A DNA stretch of 64,000 bases from Lateolabrax maculatus (Eukaryota > Chordata > Actinopteri > Acropomatiformes > Lateolabracidae): the NCBI GenBank assembly GCA_031216445.1, contig CM062201.1:372001-436000 (forward strand). The letters are read 5' to 3'. A program made the position numbers and the translations under genes. Below the pieces are notes generated by a model. That model worked only from the letters and a program-made list of their open reading frames with translations. It did not search any database and was not told the DNA's origin. Positions 21,783 to 35,004 of this stretch are shown here, piece by piece (position 1 is the stretch's first letter; every line of letters starts with the position of its first letter).

Positions 21783-22337
21783 TATAAGTTTGTCAGTGGT
21801 TCACAATCTCCAGCTACTAGCAGTGGTCCTATACAGGTGGGTGTAGCTATGCGTTTTGCGGCTTCATCTGCTAAGTTGTTGCCTTTAGCTATCAGGGAAT
21901 TCGTTTTTTGATGAGCTACGCATTTAATGATGGCTAACACTTTTGGATGGTGTATGGCTTCTAGCAAAGCTGAGATGGCAGAAATGACGACATGTGTCTC
22001 ACCGTTTGTGGTTTGGGAGCTTTCGATACTGCCTCAATTTGTGAGGGCACTATAGCTCATTTAGTGCCACAGAGTTGTCTACCTAAGTATTCAACCTGTG
22101 TCTGGCAAAACTGTAATTTATTTTTACTCACCTTGTGAGCCCCCTTTTCTAAAGCCATCAGGGCTGAGACTGAGTCTTGTGCACATTGAGCTTTGGAGGT
22201 GCTACATATCAAGAGATCATCTACATATTGTAGTACTGTACTGGACACGTCTAGGTGTTGCAGGTCATTAGCCAATACTCGACTGAATATTGAGGGACTT
22301 TCAACATAGCTCTGCGGGAGACGTGTGTACGTATACT
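20501..22337 (-). pseudogene. pol: ERV pol 3' block (RT palm, RNase H tail, integrase pieces), unit 2
   Basis: Same fragments as unit 1: YVDD stretch 22275-22057, RNase H tail from about 22030, integrase 21567-21223. A long AT tract (21715-21786) splits RNase H from integrase. A single-base deletion near 20660 distinguishes units 2-4 from unit 1. Confidence 0.72.
21715..21786. repeat. AT microsatellite, unit 2 (longest)
   Basis: Nearly pure (AT)n of about 70 bp. Confidence 0.9.
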
Positions 22338-23684
22338 CACTGTAAAATCTAATTAGTTGACCTTACTTAAAAAAAGTATGCAAACTCGTTGCAAATTAAG
22401 CAAAGTAATCTTAAGAATAGTGAGTTAGAAAAGCTTGTTTATTTTAAGTGTGCAGTACCAAATCAAGTAGTACAACTAAAAAAAAAAAAAAAAAGTTCAT
22501 GTAACTTAATAGCCATGCTTAGTGTTAACTTAATTTTTTCATTTTGTGTGGACTGCTTGATACAAATTTAACCCCACTTAGAATTATGATACCTACTACT
22601 TACTACTCACTCATTTTTTTTCAGTTCATTTCAGTTCAGTTAAATTAAACAAACCAATTTCCTTGAATGGGTCCTTGTCCTTCTCCCATTTCTTATCTAT
22701 TTTAGCTGTTATTACCTAATAAAGGGAAAAACACCACAAACATATACTTTATACACTCACTGGGTTTGTTCAGCTGCATTACAACATTTATTAAAAAAAT
22801 AATTGCATCACTGACAGATCTAGACTGAACAATAAATGTTCGATATTGTTACTTTTGATTCCAATTCTCCAATATAAAATGTGTGTTTTATCACTCATGT
22901 AATAACCTTACAATAAACAATAAAATGACTGTTCTCTATCCTCTTGTCATATTTAATGTATTTTAAAGCTAGTTGCAAAATTGCTCATAGTGTGATCTAT
23001 GTCTGTTAGGCTATTGTAATAACAATATGCATTAAATCTATTATTCAGCCTCAAGTGTTCTGTTCCCAAGTATCACTTTCTTGTACATTCAAGTACAAAA
23101 CAGCAGCTAAACAACAAACTTGTGGTTTGATTTGACTGTAGAACATGACATGGACATGGCAAAAATAAAACCACATTTTTGTGAGCTAATTCTATGCATG
23201 TAACAGTCTCACAATATTAAACAGGTAAACACCTGATAATTACAGGACTTCAGTGCATGCAAAATCATTGCATTTCTGATCAAAACTGAAAGTACAACAA
23301 ATGCTTTTGTGTCCCAAAGCGAGCATCAGTCCAAGGTTTAAACCAACACAGAAAAACATCACTCCTTGGGTTTTGTATTTGTACTACATTATAACTACTA
23401 TAATTAAAAGTTTTCCCAAAACACAAATGTAAACAGGTCAACCTTGCTAGGTTCCTTTCTGACAACATTATCTAACAACTCTTTGCAACACAAGGTGGCG
23501 CTATTTCCACCATTAGCATACTAGCATAACATGGTACACTTTAATAGAATTTTTTTTTTTTTTGAGATCATAAACAAGCCAGCTCAGTTGCATGAAAGCA
23601 TAAAACTTTCTCTGATAACAGGAGAACATTAGCTGCTGCATAATTTACAAAGTGCTATCTGACAGCTGATGGCTCTTTACTGGT

Positions 23685-26600
23685 CTAACCCAGTAGACTG
23701 TTCTTCAAAGTTAACAGTTTTGGTGGGAGGTTTTCTTTCCCAGTCCAAGCATCACAGTCTGAATGAAGTTGAGTGTATTTGCCATGCATTTTGGGTAATC
23801 CAAATGCAAAGCATATGTAAGCCCAAATAACAGACAAACTGCCTGAGGCAAGTTTTTTTATATGATCCATGATGATACCTCCCTCCAGAATGATGGCAGT
23901 GGAGATGGGCTGGAGGTCTACTGAACTTGGACCCTCATGAGGATTATCTTCACTGACAACTGTCAGCACACCGACAGTGCATTCTAGGGCCTCGTCTCTC
24001 GCTGTACCCTACAAAGACACACACACACATTCTTCAGCATGGCAATTTATGCTCTTCTAAACATTCATTTTTAATGTTGAAAGCATTTGCTAGGGAATAT
24101 GGTTTTAAATATGTGTTCACACTGGATTGTTACAATATAACCAACAAAATAAATGTGGTATGATTAAACTAAAGCTATGGTCCACAAGGTCCATATATTC
24201 TTAAACAGTGACACTGACTTTTCAGCCTGGACTCCTGCTCCTTAGATTTACAATTAATTAATGTGTACAACGTTTATGTGGCAAATTTCATTTTTATTTA
24301 CTGGCTGTTTAAATACCTCTCAGATTAGCTGTGGAGGAATTGCCATACAAAATACATCAATCACTGTACAAAATGTATATTGTATATTGTGCAGATAAAA
24401 TTACATCTTCTATGTCAGCACAGATATAGTTCTATTTTAATGCAGACCAAACTTTTTCTTATGTGCAAGTACTTACAGAGCATGTCTTGAAGAATTCACT
24501 GGAGTCGTCACCAAGTAAAATAGGAATGCCTTTGAGGACAACAGAGCGAAGTACTGTCACGTCTGGTGTCTAATGATACACAGAGAGAGAAAAGACCAGT
24601 TAACAGAGTAATTTGCAAGGCACAAGCACAAGTCAGACAGGAAATAGAATAGGTTGGGCTGGATCATCTCATTTAGAACTTGATTGATGAACTATCACAC
24701 AGATCAAAAGCAAAATTAACCTACTTACCATCCAGCTCATGTGCTGCATCAGCTCACTGAGCTTCTGGCCAACAGTTCCCCTTCTTGTTTTGAAAAGTTC
24801 AATGAAACGTGGGGTATACTGGTCCAGAGCCTCAAAGAAGTCTCCCTCAAGATTCTTACTTGCGATTCTGTTGAACTCAGCAAACACCTGAAAAGTAGAG
24901 AGAGGGGTGGGTAGGGATGGAGAGATGGCAGAAGTGTTAACATTCCAACAAGTGTGTTTGGATTTCTAGCCACACACCTTGAATTTCTTTTTGATAGACA
25001 TTATTTTATTGGTTGAGAACAAAAATAGTTTACCTGTCTGTGAAGAGTGCTGGCCATCGTTCAACAATGTTCTGTACAGCAGGTTCCTTTTCTACAATTT
25101 CTTGTCTGCGTAGTGGGAATGATTGGTCCATCATTTGTGAGATGAGAGTGCCATTGGGTTGTTTCTTCTTCATTTCTTCCACGAGAACCTTTCTGGCATT
25201 TTCAAGGCTTGTTTCATCATGTCCTTCAGGTAAGTTAGGTAGGTAGTTTGCTTCACCTCTTTTTGGCCGTTTGATATTCTTGCTTGAGGATTCTCCTTCT
25301 GGGTTGCCTTTACTTCTTTTGCCTCCATTGATTGCTACATCCTCACATCCAGCTTTTTGAAGCTTTGTGCGATAATTTAAGGCTGTTTTTCCAGCCATAC
25401 CATCTGTGTGGTCCAGGCTCAGTGAGGCAGGGGTGTTTGCTAATTAGTGCTTTTGCAACACTGCTGAAGTCATCATCTTTAGGGTAAGCCTTGAAACTGT
25501 ACATCGTCTCAGCAAGCTTTTCTAGTATGTCATGCTTCATATCTCGTGGTAGAGTCATACGTGTTCCATCCTTCATAAAGGCAAGATCTGCCTGTCTGAG
25601 TCTATAGTCAACATCAACTGAGAAATTGGGTATGTCAAAGAAATCTGGCCACTGTTGTCTTAGCGATGGTGATGCTCTTCCTGTCGACAGGATCTCAGTG
25701 TCTGCTGTGCTGCACTCAGTGTCTGATGTTGTGGTGGGTGATGACAATGCGGTTAAATGGAGAGTCACAAGAGGGATGATTTTGAGCGTAGCTCTTTCAG
25801 GTAAATCAGTTATTTCAGTCAAATTGCAGAGGGCATTATGGAAGTCTTGATCTTCATACTGCAGTTTAAAGTCATACTGCAGTGACAGTTTATCTACCAG
25901 TTGCACTTTTAATTCTTCAATAGACTGTGGTCTCTCATTTAAAGTCAACTTCCTGATATCATCTTCAGCGATGATGAGTAGAGCAAGCTGAATGGAATGA
26001 AGAGAGGAGCGATATTTAGGGTGTAGATTTCCAAGTACCCAGTAGATGGCAGCTTGTGTTTCTTTCTGGAGGTTCTCAAGGGCTTAGCCACCTCAAAATC
26101 ATCTATGTACAAGAAAAGAGCAATCCTGAATTCTTCCTCTGTCAAGAGAGAATTGTCTTTAAACCGGTAACCATCCCTGTGAGATCTGTATCCTTGTGAC
26201 AAATTTGTCTCAGATGACATGGCCTTATCTAAAATTTCTCCATTGTTTAGTAATGTCTGCAGCATTTTTAGTATGGGGATATACACAACTGTCTGCCTGT
26301 CATTTTTTAGGACAAACTCAATAGGCGTCACCACTGAGAATTCTTTTCAAATGTATGATGTTCGCTTTCTAGTGGTTGACAATGACCCCCTAGTAGAAGT
26401 GAATTTCAGGAATACATTATTCTCAGTAAATACTTTAGCTATCTCACTCACTTAAGAGTCCTCAACATCTCCACAATGTTGATTTAGTATTTTTCCAACC
26501 GAGGTATGTAACAATGGCTGTGAAAGCACATAAATTTGGTTGATCTGCTCTATAACTTCTTGCAGGGCATTTTCAGAGATGTTAAGAATCAATGACATTT

Positions 26601-27210
26601 TCAGAAAAACAGCAGCTACATTATGTTCCAACTGACTCTCCAAGTCTCCCACAACTTCATTGAGCTCAGTAACCTCAAACTCAACCTGATCAGTTTCAGG
26701 GGCACTATCCTCAGGTTGAATATTTATATTAGTTGGAGGTACCTCAAGTACATTATGTGACACAATTTCAGGTTTGAATGCCATCTTATTGTGGTCTTGA
26801 TGTTCTTTGCTTTTATGTGCATTAAAGGTTGAATAAACATTGCTCTGAAAGCTACAGCCTTGATATGGACAGGAAACCTTTTGCTTCAGCTTCAAATGTC
26901 TTCGTAAATGGGTAAAAAAGTCAGCTCCAGTGCAAGGCTCCACAAAGTCACACAGCTGACAATGGAAAGCAGTTTCACCCACGTTCCCCAGGTCCTTTTG
27001 AGTGTGCCATGTTGATAAGTGGACTTTGAGTGCATTGAAAGATTTAAATGTGCACAGGCACTCCTTATAAAGGCACGGTAGTGGTGATATTCGAGTGTGG
27101 CACCCGTGTTTTAAGCGGTAATGCTTAAGTAAGAAGCACCTCTTTTCAGCACAAAATGTGCAGTACTTACACGACCACTGCATAGGAAGTTTTTTGTCTT
27201 CTTGAAAAAT
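23685..27210 (-). pseudogene. Zinc-finger/SAMD3-like transposon gene, unit 3
   Basis: Same exon structure and shared disablements. Private missense changes include Gly-to-Arg in the PLGT motif of the transposase-like part and Asp-to-Val in the acidic linker (ELNEVVGD). The first finger has WSCKYC instead of WLCKYC. Confidence 0.65.
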
Positions 27211-27879
27211 CTGAAAAGAAAAGATCATTTTAGCATCAAGCCCGGCAAAATAGAAACAAAAAACAAAAACACTAACATGCAGTATCAGACTTGAAATACC
27301 AGAGCAACAGAAAAAAACTAAATCCTTGCAAAAATCTATCTAATTATCAAGCTTTTAATCATTTAACTTCTTTAAGACAAGAACAGCTACCAAATGAACA
27401 CAGCAGTACAAAAGGTAAATGGTAAATGACTCACTTATGTGGTATCAAGGGAACTGTGGATTGATCACCATCTGCCTGAGCCTGGAAGGGGACAGTTAAG
27501 AAGAATACAACAATTTAACACAACCAAAGCTCACCACAACTCATAAACATCTTGTTTCCAGTACAAGTGAAAACTGTAACATAGGCCTATTACCCACAAA
27601 GACAGTATTGTAATGTACATATTCTAGACAACATAACCTTAAAGAATAACTTAGGCCACTGAGTATGCCAGCAATGGTAACAGGCTATGATAAAAAGACA
27701 GACAGGGAGACCCTTTTGTCTGTCCCAAATCTGATCTGCGGGCTCTCACTGCACTCCTCGTGTGATCAGACAAGCACTGCGCAAGTAAACAGTGTGCGGC
27801 ATAGACATATAAAGAGTAGACGCCGCATCGACCGCTACTGCCTATTGGCGCTGACGAGACGTGGGGCCGCCATCTTGGA

Positions 27880-28521
27880 CCGGTCACCCGCTCCACTCAG
27901 TGTAATCTGTCTGCAGGTACAATGAAGTGTCAATGCATTTAATTAATCATAACTCTGAATACTAAACTGATTTTCACGGGATTTTTTTCTGCAAACGTCA
28001 TACATGTAGGCATGATACCGGACACATGATTCGGCGTATTTTAATATACATAATAGGCATAACGGTAATAGAATATTCTGGTATGTGATATATGCTATGT
28101 ATGATATAATATAATACACACACACACACATATATATAAAAACACTAATATATGATAGAGAAGCAGAAGCAGATTGTGTACTACTCAGCTATTTTAATAA
28201 GTTGAAAAATGAAGAAACAATATAACATTATACATCAATATAAGATAAAACACAATAGACAGAAGTTAGATCTCAGAAAAAATGAATATGTATATCTACA
28301 TATATATCAAAAAAAATGAAAATCTATATCTATCTATCTATCTCTCTCTCCCTATATATCTGTATATATAATATATATATATATATTATATATACATGTG
28401 TGACGTTTGCATTAAACAATCCCGTGAAAATCAGTTTAGTATTCAGAGTTATGATTGATTAAACACGCTGACAGTTCATTGATCCTGCAGAATGATCACA
28501 CTGAGTGGAGCGGGTGACCGG
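27880..28521. repeat. Large inverted repeat, unit 3
   Basis: Arms 27880-28008 and 28393-28521. Confidence 0.85.
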
Positions 28522-29718
28522 CTCATTGGGCGCGCTAAACGTGGTAACCATGGAAACGACACAGCTACAAATATGACTAGTGTTAAGTGAGGAGGGTTAA
28601 ATAAAATAACATTAAGTTAGCATAGTCCTAACTTAACAGCCGAGCGTAAAATAAAATGATACATCCAGACTTGTTCTGATGTTCTGCCATGTGAATGCCC
28701 TCCTGCTCATGGAAACTCACAAACCGCCGGGATCAGTCTCTCATCGTGAGTGAGTACTCATAGATGACTGGCCTCAGAAAAAAAAATCAACTCCGACAGC
28801 GGGTGTGCGCGTGCACGTGACGAGCACGCCCGCGACCGCTACACTAAAGTTTCTCCTCAACTTTAACGTGACAAAAGTAAGACACGTTATGTCCATAATA
28901 TAGTTCAGCTAGCTCAGAGCTATATAGCTCTGAGGCAGCGTTAGCTGACATTACAACACACATCATTACTAGCAAGCACGAAAAATATGGCGCTTACTTA
29001 CAGAAAGAAAACGGTCTAAACAAGGGTAAAATATTACTCACCAAATGAGTGTGCCAAGCACAAGAATGCTGAAAATAACCTTAACGAGTGCTGTTGCAGG
29101 GATTAGGTCCAGCTCCTCGTCCGTTGCGGGTGTGTTGTTGACATACCGTCAGGCGTAGAGAGGACGGAGTTGCGCATGCCCACAGGTCGGGAAAAAAAAA
29201 AAAAAAGCCGGCGAAGTTTTCAAATCGAAGCAAAAGTACTAATACCACTCCGTGAAACTACTCTTTTACAATACAGCTCCTGCAGTGAAAATTTCAATTA
29301 AGTAAAAAACATATAACCACAAAAAGAAATACTTAAAATATTAAAATTAAAAGTAGCATACTACTGATTATTATTATATATCGCGTATGTATTATTACAT
29401 ATGCAGTGATGTAAAAAGTACAATATTTCCCTCTGAAATGTAGTGGAGTAAAAGTAGACAGTAATATGAAAAAAAAAGTAAAGTACTTAAAGTACTTTGT
29501 ACTTAAGTGCAGTATTGAGTAAATGTACTTGTAAAAGCACAATTATCGAAAACATACTTTTTCTAAATTAATCCAGTTCAAGTAGACTGAGCTGGTGAGA
29601 TTTTTCAACCACAAATTACAAGTAACTTACTAAAAGTAAGTGTTAATAGCAATTTGATAAAAACTGATTTAAGTCAATTTACTATTTTTAATTAAATACT
29701 ATGTTTGCATTTACAGTG

Positions 29719-30777
29719 TACTGCTGTCCTTGATATGTAAAAGCAAACAGATACTGTGAATCTGGGTGTAATGGCACACTAACAAATGCTGTGTACCAAC
29801 AGGCGTCATGTGGGATATTAGAAAGCAAAGTATGTGGGTCTGGAACCACAGGTACTTCTGCATCTACAGTGGAATTAATGGCGCACAAATCATGCACCAA
29901 TCGATAGTCACTAGAGTTTATTTTGTTTTATTGGACAAGTTGGTGTATTACACAGACTTTTTGTTGGTTTTAACACACCTGCTGCTACCAAGCCCTTGAT
30001 GGTGGGTCTTATACCTGCTATTTGGTGTGGTTTAATGGGATATTGTTTTTGGTATGGCAACACAATGCCCTCTTTTGCTTTGATGTGAACTGGCTGTGCT
30101 GACCTAACTAGCCCTACATCTGTTTTATGATGTGACCATAACTCATGTGGTATCTGATGTAGTAGCACACTATGTTCTTCTGAGAGTGGCAGTTGAGTAG
30201 GGAATCTCTGACTTAGTAGCACTTGGGCTCTTGTTCCTTTGTCATATGCTCGCAGAAATATTTTCACATATTGTCCATCGGAGGATGACTGCACATGCGT
30301 GTTCTGAGTTGGTTTCCATACAGTCACTTGTAGTGCTGCCTTCACCATCGGTCCTAGGTCACGTGATTCATGTCCATTAGCTATCAGGAGTGTAACATGT
30401 GGGACGGAGCTGGTGACTTGAAACCAGGGACGTAGTTCTGGTGGTAGAGTAACTGCTGCTGCTGGTCCTTGTGGTCCAACATACAGGTCTTGACATATTA
30501 CAGATAATATTTTGCCTGTAATCAACTCTGTCCAGCATTCTTTGTAGTCAGTATGTTGCTGAGTCTCATCATACATCAGAGTGCAGTGCAGCGGCAGTCG
30601 TGGTTCTTGTGCTGTGGGCAGTTCTTTCTGTATCCAGGCTTTTCACACACTCCATTGGTGTGCAAGTTCTGAGTCAGCTGGCCATTGGATCCAGTATACT
30701 GCAGGCTGCACATATGTGAGTGTCTTTTGTCTTTCTCTTCGTCTGCCAGTGTGCTCTAAGTCTTACAGTATCTCTTG
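29719..30777 (-). pseudogene. pol: ERV pol 5' fragment, unit 3
   Basis: Same frame breaks and loss of the first catalytic Asp region as unit 1; coding stretches 30576-29911 and 29900-29722. Confidence 0.75.
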
Positions 30778-31419
30778 CTGGAACATTTGAAGCAGGCTGG
30801 TATGTGAGATATCTCCAGTGAAGTGTTAAAGATATCTGTGAACACCAGAGACAGCTGGTCAGCACAGTGCTTCAGGGTGGATGGAGAGACAGAGTCTGGC
30901 CCGGCTGCTTTGTGGAGGTTCTGTCTCTTGTATTGTCTGTTAACATCCCTCTCCAGGATTGAGAGAGGTGTCACTGTGGACGGGAAGGGGGCCTCTGAGG
31001 TTTGAAGTTGTGGAGAGGCCCAGGCCCCTGCAGTGGTGGGAGAGGTGAAGCTGGTGGCCTGGGGCTGGTGGATGGAGTCCCAGGGGATTGTGTCTGGACT
31101 GTCCCATTGTCTTTCGAAACGACAGTAGAACTTGTTCAGATTGTTGGACAGGCGCAAGTCGTTAGCAGAGTGGGGGGCTCTGGGTTTGTAATGGGTGAGC
31201 TCTCTGAGCCCCTTCCAGACAGAAGCAGAGTCCTTGGCTGAGAACTGGTGTTGGAGTTTCTCAGAATACAGTCGTTTAGCTCCCCTCACCTCCTTGCTAA
31301 ACCTGTACTTTGCCTCTTTGAACCTGCTTCTGTCTCCACTCCTAAATGCTTCCTCCTTTTGCGACCTTAGCTGTCTGAGAGGGGTTGGCTGTGTTGTATC
31401 TTCTGTAGCGATGATGTGA
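30778..31419 (-). pseudogene. LINE ORF2 fragment, unit 3
   Basis: Same fragment, with the TPLRQ variant shared with unit 4. Confidence 0.7.
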
Positions 31420-31425
31420 TGATGA

Positions 31426-31866
31426 TGAAGGAATCTCCGCTGACACCGACTTAGTTGTATAAAAAGGTTTATTACAAAAAGTACAGCGTCAAAACAAGCA
31501 CCATGGATTGCCTGTGAGAAGATCCGAAGCCAATGTGAATCTCCCCCGTTTTCCACTCAAACTACACCTTTTAAAGCCTCATGGTATAGCTAATGTGTGG
31601 TGACAAGATAGGCTCAGAGCCAACCTCATAACCATACATGGCTATTTTACAGAAAGGGAAGGTGGAACCTATAGTTCAGGTTGAAACTGATCTCATCTCT
31701 TTGGAACTTTAGGAAAACAACCCCCAAGGGGCACCCATCTATGAAAGTAGCCAGACCTTGGACATAGGCTTATCTAAACATTTCCCACACAAGTATCTAA
31801 ACATTGGATCCACACAAGTATCTAAACATTGGACACACATGGGAGAGACATCTCTCAGCTCAGACA
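31426..31866 (-). mobile_element. Probable ERV 3' LTR, unit 3
   Basis: Same structure as the unit 1 copy. Confidence 0.6.
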
Positions 31867-33652
31867 CCTCATTTTACTTAAATTTGGGTCAATTTGGTTG
31901 CTTCTTCAGCTGTCATGGTTTGGTGTAGGTTTATCTATGTGCATTGATTTCGTGAACATTGTACCACTACCATCACTGTCCCTTCTTTTAGGCATTGTCT
32001 GTGAACCACATGCGTGTCTATTTTTATGCCTTCTGGTCCTAATGTCAATGTTTGATTGTATTGAGCTGACTTTATATACGTGAGTGTGATTACGTTGTTT
32101 ACTGGTACTCCTCCTCTCAGCCAGTCTCTGTGATCATCTTTGTCCTTGGATCTTGAAGCTGTCTATCTTCCAGTTGGGAGGCTTCACCGTCCCTTTCTGG
32201 ATCGTGCTGTGCCCTTGCTGTCTCACCTGGATCCCTCGCTCTGCAGCAATGGTTTAAATGGAACCAACATTTCTTACCCTCTACTTTCAGCGCAGTTGGG
32301 GTAGTTAGGATAACCTTAAAGGGTCCTTCTCACCTTGGTTGGTCCCACTTTCGTTTGAACACCTTTACGTAGACCCAGTCTCCAGGTTCAACTCTCCTTA
32401 GCTGCTCTGGAATGTCAGCGTCTCTGTCCTCAGACACAGCTTTTACCTGTTGGAGCACAGCTTTGTGTATTTGCGTTAGGTGTCGTAGGTAGCATGTTAG
32501 TTCTCGTTCACATTGCTCGCATACGGCCCTCTACAAAAGGGAACCGGCATCGGTCTCCCTGTAAGTGCCTCGTGTGGTATTAGATGTGTTAGTCTCTTAG
32601 CTTAGTGTTAGTGTTAGTTAGTGTTCGTATAGCCATCAAAGCAAGTGGCAATGCATCTACCCAATTGATTTTATACTGACTGTCTGCTCTAATTTTTGCA
32701 AGTTTTGCTTTTAGCATGCCATTTGCCCTTTCCACTACTCTCTGTGACTGTGGGTGATACACACATCTGAACTTCTGTTTGATTCCTAGCATTTTTAGGG
32801 CTTTTTTTATTGTCTCAGCTACAAACGCAGGTCGGAAAAATGATGACCACCAGACTGCTTGAAGGCGTCTCAACACCTCCCCACTTGTGCAATGGTCCTG
32901 ACCATGCGCACTACGTGTAGCAACCTGTACCAAAGATGTTGGGAGGACAATATGTCCATGTGCACTTCGCCATAGCCCATGTGATGGACCTTCTTCAGTG
33001 ATTATACTTGCCCCCCTTTTTGCCCATACAGAATGTGCATATGGACTTGCCTGATGTTGTGCTGCTATTACATAGCAGCACATATATATAGCTCATATAT
33101 AAGTTTGTCAGTGGTTCACAATCTCCAGCTACTAGCAGTGGTCCTATACAGGTGGGTGTAGCTATGCGTTTTGCGGCTTCATCTGCTAAGTTGTTGCCTT
33201 TAGCTATCAGGGAATTCGTTTTTTGATGAGCTACGCATTTAATGATGGCTAACACTTTTGGATGGTGTATGGCTTCTAGTAAAGCTGAGATGGCAGAAAT
33301 GACGACATGTGTCTCACCGTTTGTGGTTTGGGAGCTTTCGATACTGCCTCAATTTGTGAGGGCACTATAGCTCATTTAGTGCCACAGAGTTGTCTACCTA
33401 AGTATTCAACCTGTGTCTGGCAAAACTGTAATTTATTTTTACTCACCTTGTGAGCCCCCTTTTCTAAAGCCATCAGGGCTGAGACTGAGTCTTGTGCACA
33501 TTGAGCTTTGGAGGTGCTACATATCAAGAGATCATCTACATATTGTAGTACTGTACTGGACACGTCTAGGTGTTGCAGGTCATTAGCCAATACTCGACTG
33601 AATATTGAGGGACTTTCAACATAGCTCTGCGGGAGACGTGTGTACGTATACT
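31867..33652 (-). pseudogene. pol: ERV pol 3' block, unit 3
   Basis: YVDD stretch 33590-33372, RNase H tail 33255 downward, integrase 33083-32589 with a private Pro-to-Ser in WWS.FF. The AT tract is almost gone. Confidence 0.72.
33082..33102. repeat. AT microsatellite, unit 3 (contracted)
   Basis: Only about 20 bp of interrupted AT remains. Confidence 0.85.
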
Positions 33653-35004
33653 CACTGTAAAATCTAATTAGTTGACCTTACTTAAAAAAAGTATGCAAAC
33701 TCGTTGCAAATTAAGCAAAGTAATCTTAAGAATAGTGAGTTAGAAAAGCTTGTTTATTTTAAGTGTGCAGTACCAAATCAAGTAGTACAACTAAAAAAAA
33801 AAAAAAAAAGTTCATGTAACTTAATAGCCATGCTTAGTGTTAACTTAATTTTTTCATTTTGTGTGGACTGCTTGATACAAATTTAACCCCACTTAGAATT
33901 ATGATACCTACTACTTACTACTCACTCATTTTTTTTCAGTTCATTTCAGTTCAGTTAAATTAAACAAACCAATTTCCTTGAATGGGTCCTTGTCCTTCTC
34001 CCATTTCTTATCTATTTTAGCTGTTATTACCTAATAAAGGGAAAAACACCACAAACATATACTTTAAAAGAACACTCACTGGGTTTGTTCAGCTGCATTA
34101 CAACATTTATTAAAAAAATAATTGCATCACTGACAGATCTAGACTGAACAATAAATGTTCGATATTGTTACTTTTGATTCCAATTCTCCAATATAAAATG
34201 TGTGTTTTATCACTCATGTAATAACCTTACAATAAACAATAAAATGACTGTTCTCTATCCTCTTGTCATATTTAATGTATTTTAAAGCTAGTTGCAAAAT
34301 TGCTCATAGTGTGATCTATGTGTGTTAGGCTATTGTAATAACAATATGCATTAAATCTATTATTCAGCCTCAAGTGTTCTGTTCCCAAGTATCACTTTCT
34401 TGTACATTCAAGTACAAAACAGCAGCTAAACAACAAACTTGTGGTTTGAATTGACTATAGAACATGACATGGACATGGCAAAAATAAAACCACATTTTTG
34501 TGAGCTAATTCTATGCATGTAACAGTCTCACAATATTAAACAGGTAAACACCTGATAATTACAGGACTTCAGTGCATGCAAAATCATTGCATTTCTGATC
34601 AAAACTGAAAGTACAACAAATGCTTTTGTGTCCCAAAGCGAGCATCAGTCCAAGGTTTAAACCAACACAGAAAAACATCACTCCTTGGGTTTTGTATTTG
34701 TACTACATTATAACTACTATAATTAAAAGTTTTCCCAAAACACAAATGTAAACAGGTCAACCTTGCTAGGTTCCTTTGTGACAACATTATCTAACAACTC
34801 TTTGCAACACAAGGTGGCGCTATTTCCACCATTAGCATACTAGCATAACATGGTACACTTTAATAGAATTTTTTTTTTTTTTTGAGATCATAAACAAGCC
34901 AGCTCAGTTGCATGAAAGCATAAAACTTTCTCTGATAACAGGAGAACATTAACTGCTGCATAATTTACAAAGTGCTATCTGACAGCTGATGGCTCTTTAC
35001 TGGT

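Larger units (their letters stand above)
11329..22698. repeat. Tandem array unit 2 (full length, 11370 bp)
   Basis: Direct repeat of unit 1. It is the longest unit, mostly because of a long AT microsatellite at about 21715-21786. Distinctive variants are a 2-bp CA insertion in the last coding exon of the transposon gene (near 12602) and a G in place of A near 11458; both are shared with unit 6 and not with its neighbours. It also carries a private nonsense codon at 15490-15492. Confidence 0.97.
22338..29718 (-). mobile_element. CACTA-like DNA transposon, copy B (complete, 7381 bp)
   Basis: Same termini as copy A; TACT flanks lie at 22334-22337 and 29719-29722. Its gene has extra missense changes compared with the other copies but the same shared disablements. 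Confidence 0.77.
22699..34013. repeat. Tandem array unit 3 (full length, 11315 bp)
   Basis: Direct repeat of the preceding units. It has the shortest AT microsatellite of the array (33082-33102) and a private 9-bp difference near 22750, where the sequence between two conserved blocks is shortened. Several substitutions in the zinc-finger gene are private to it. It shares with unit 4 substitutions in the LINE fragment and in the first zinc finger (Ser instead of Leu). Confidence 0.97.
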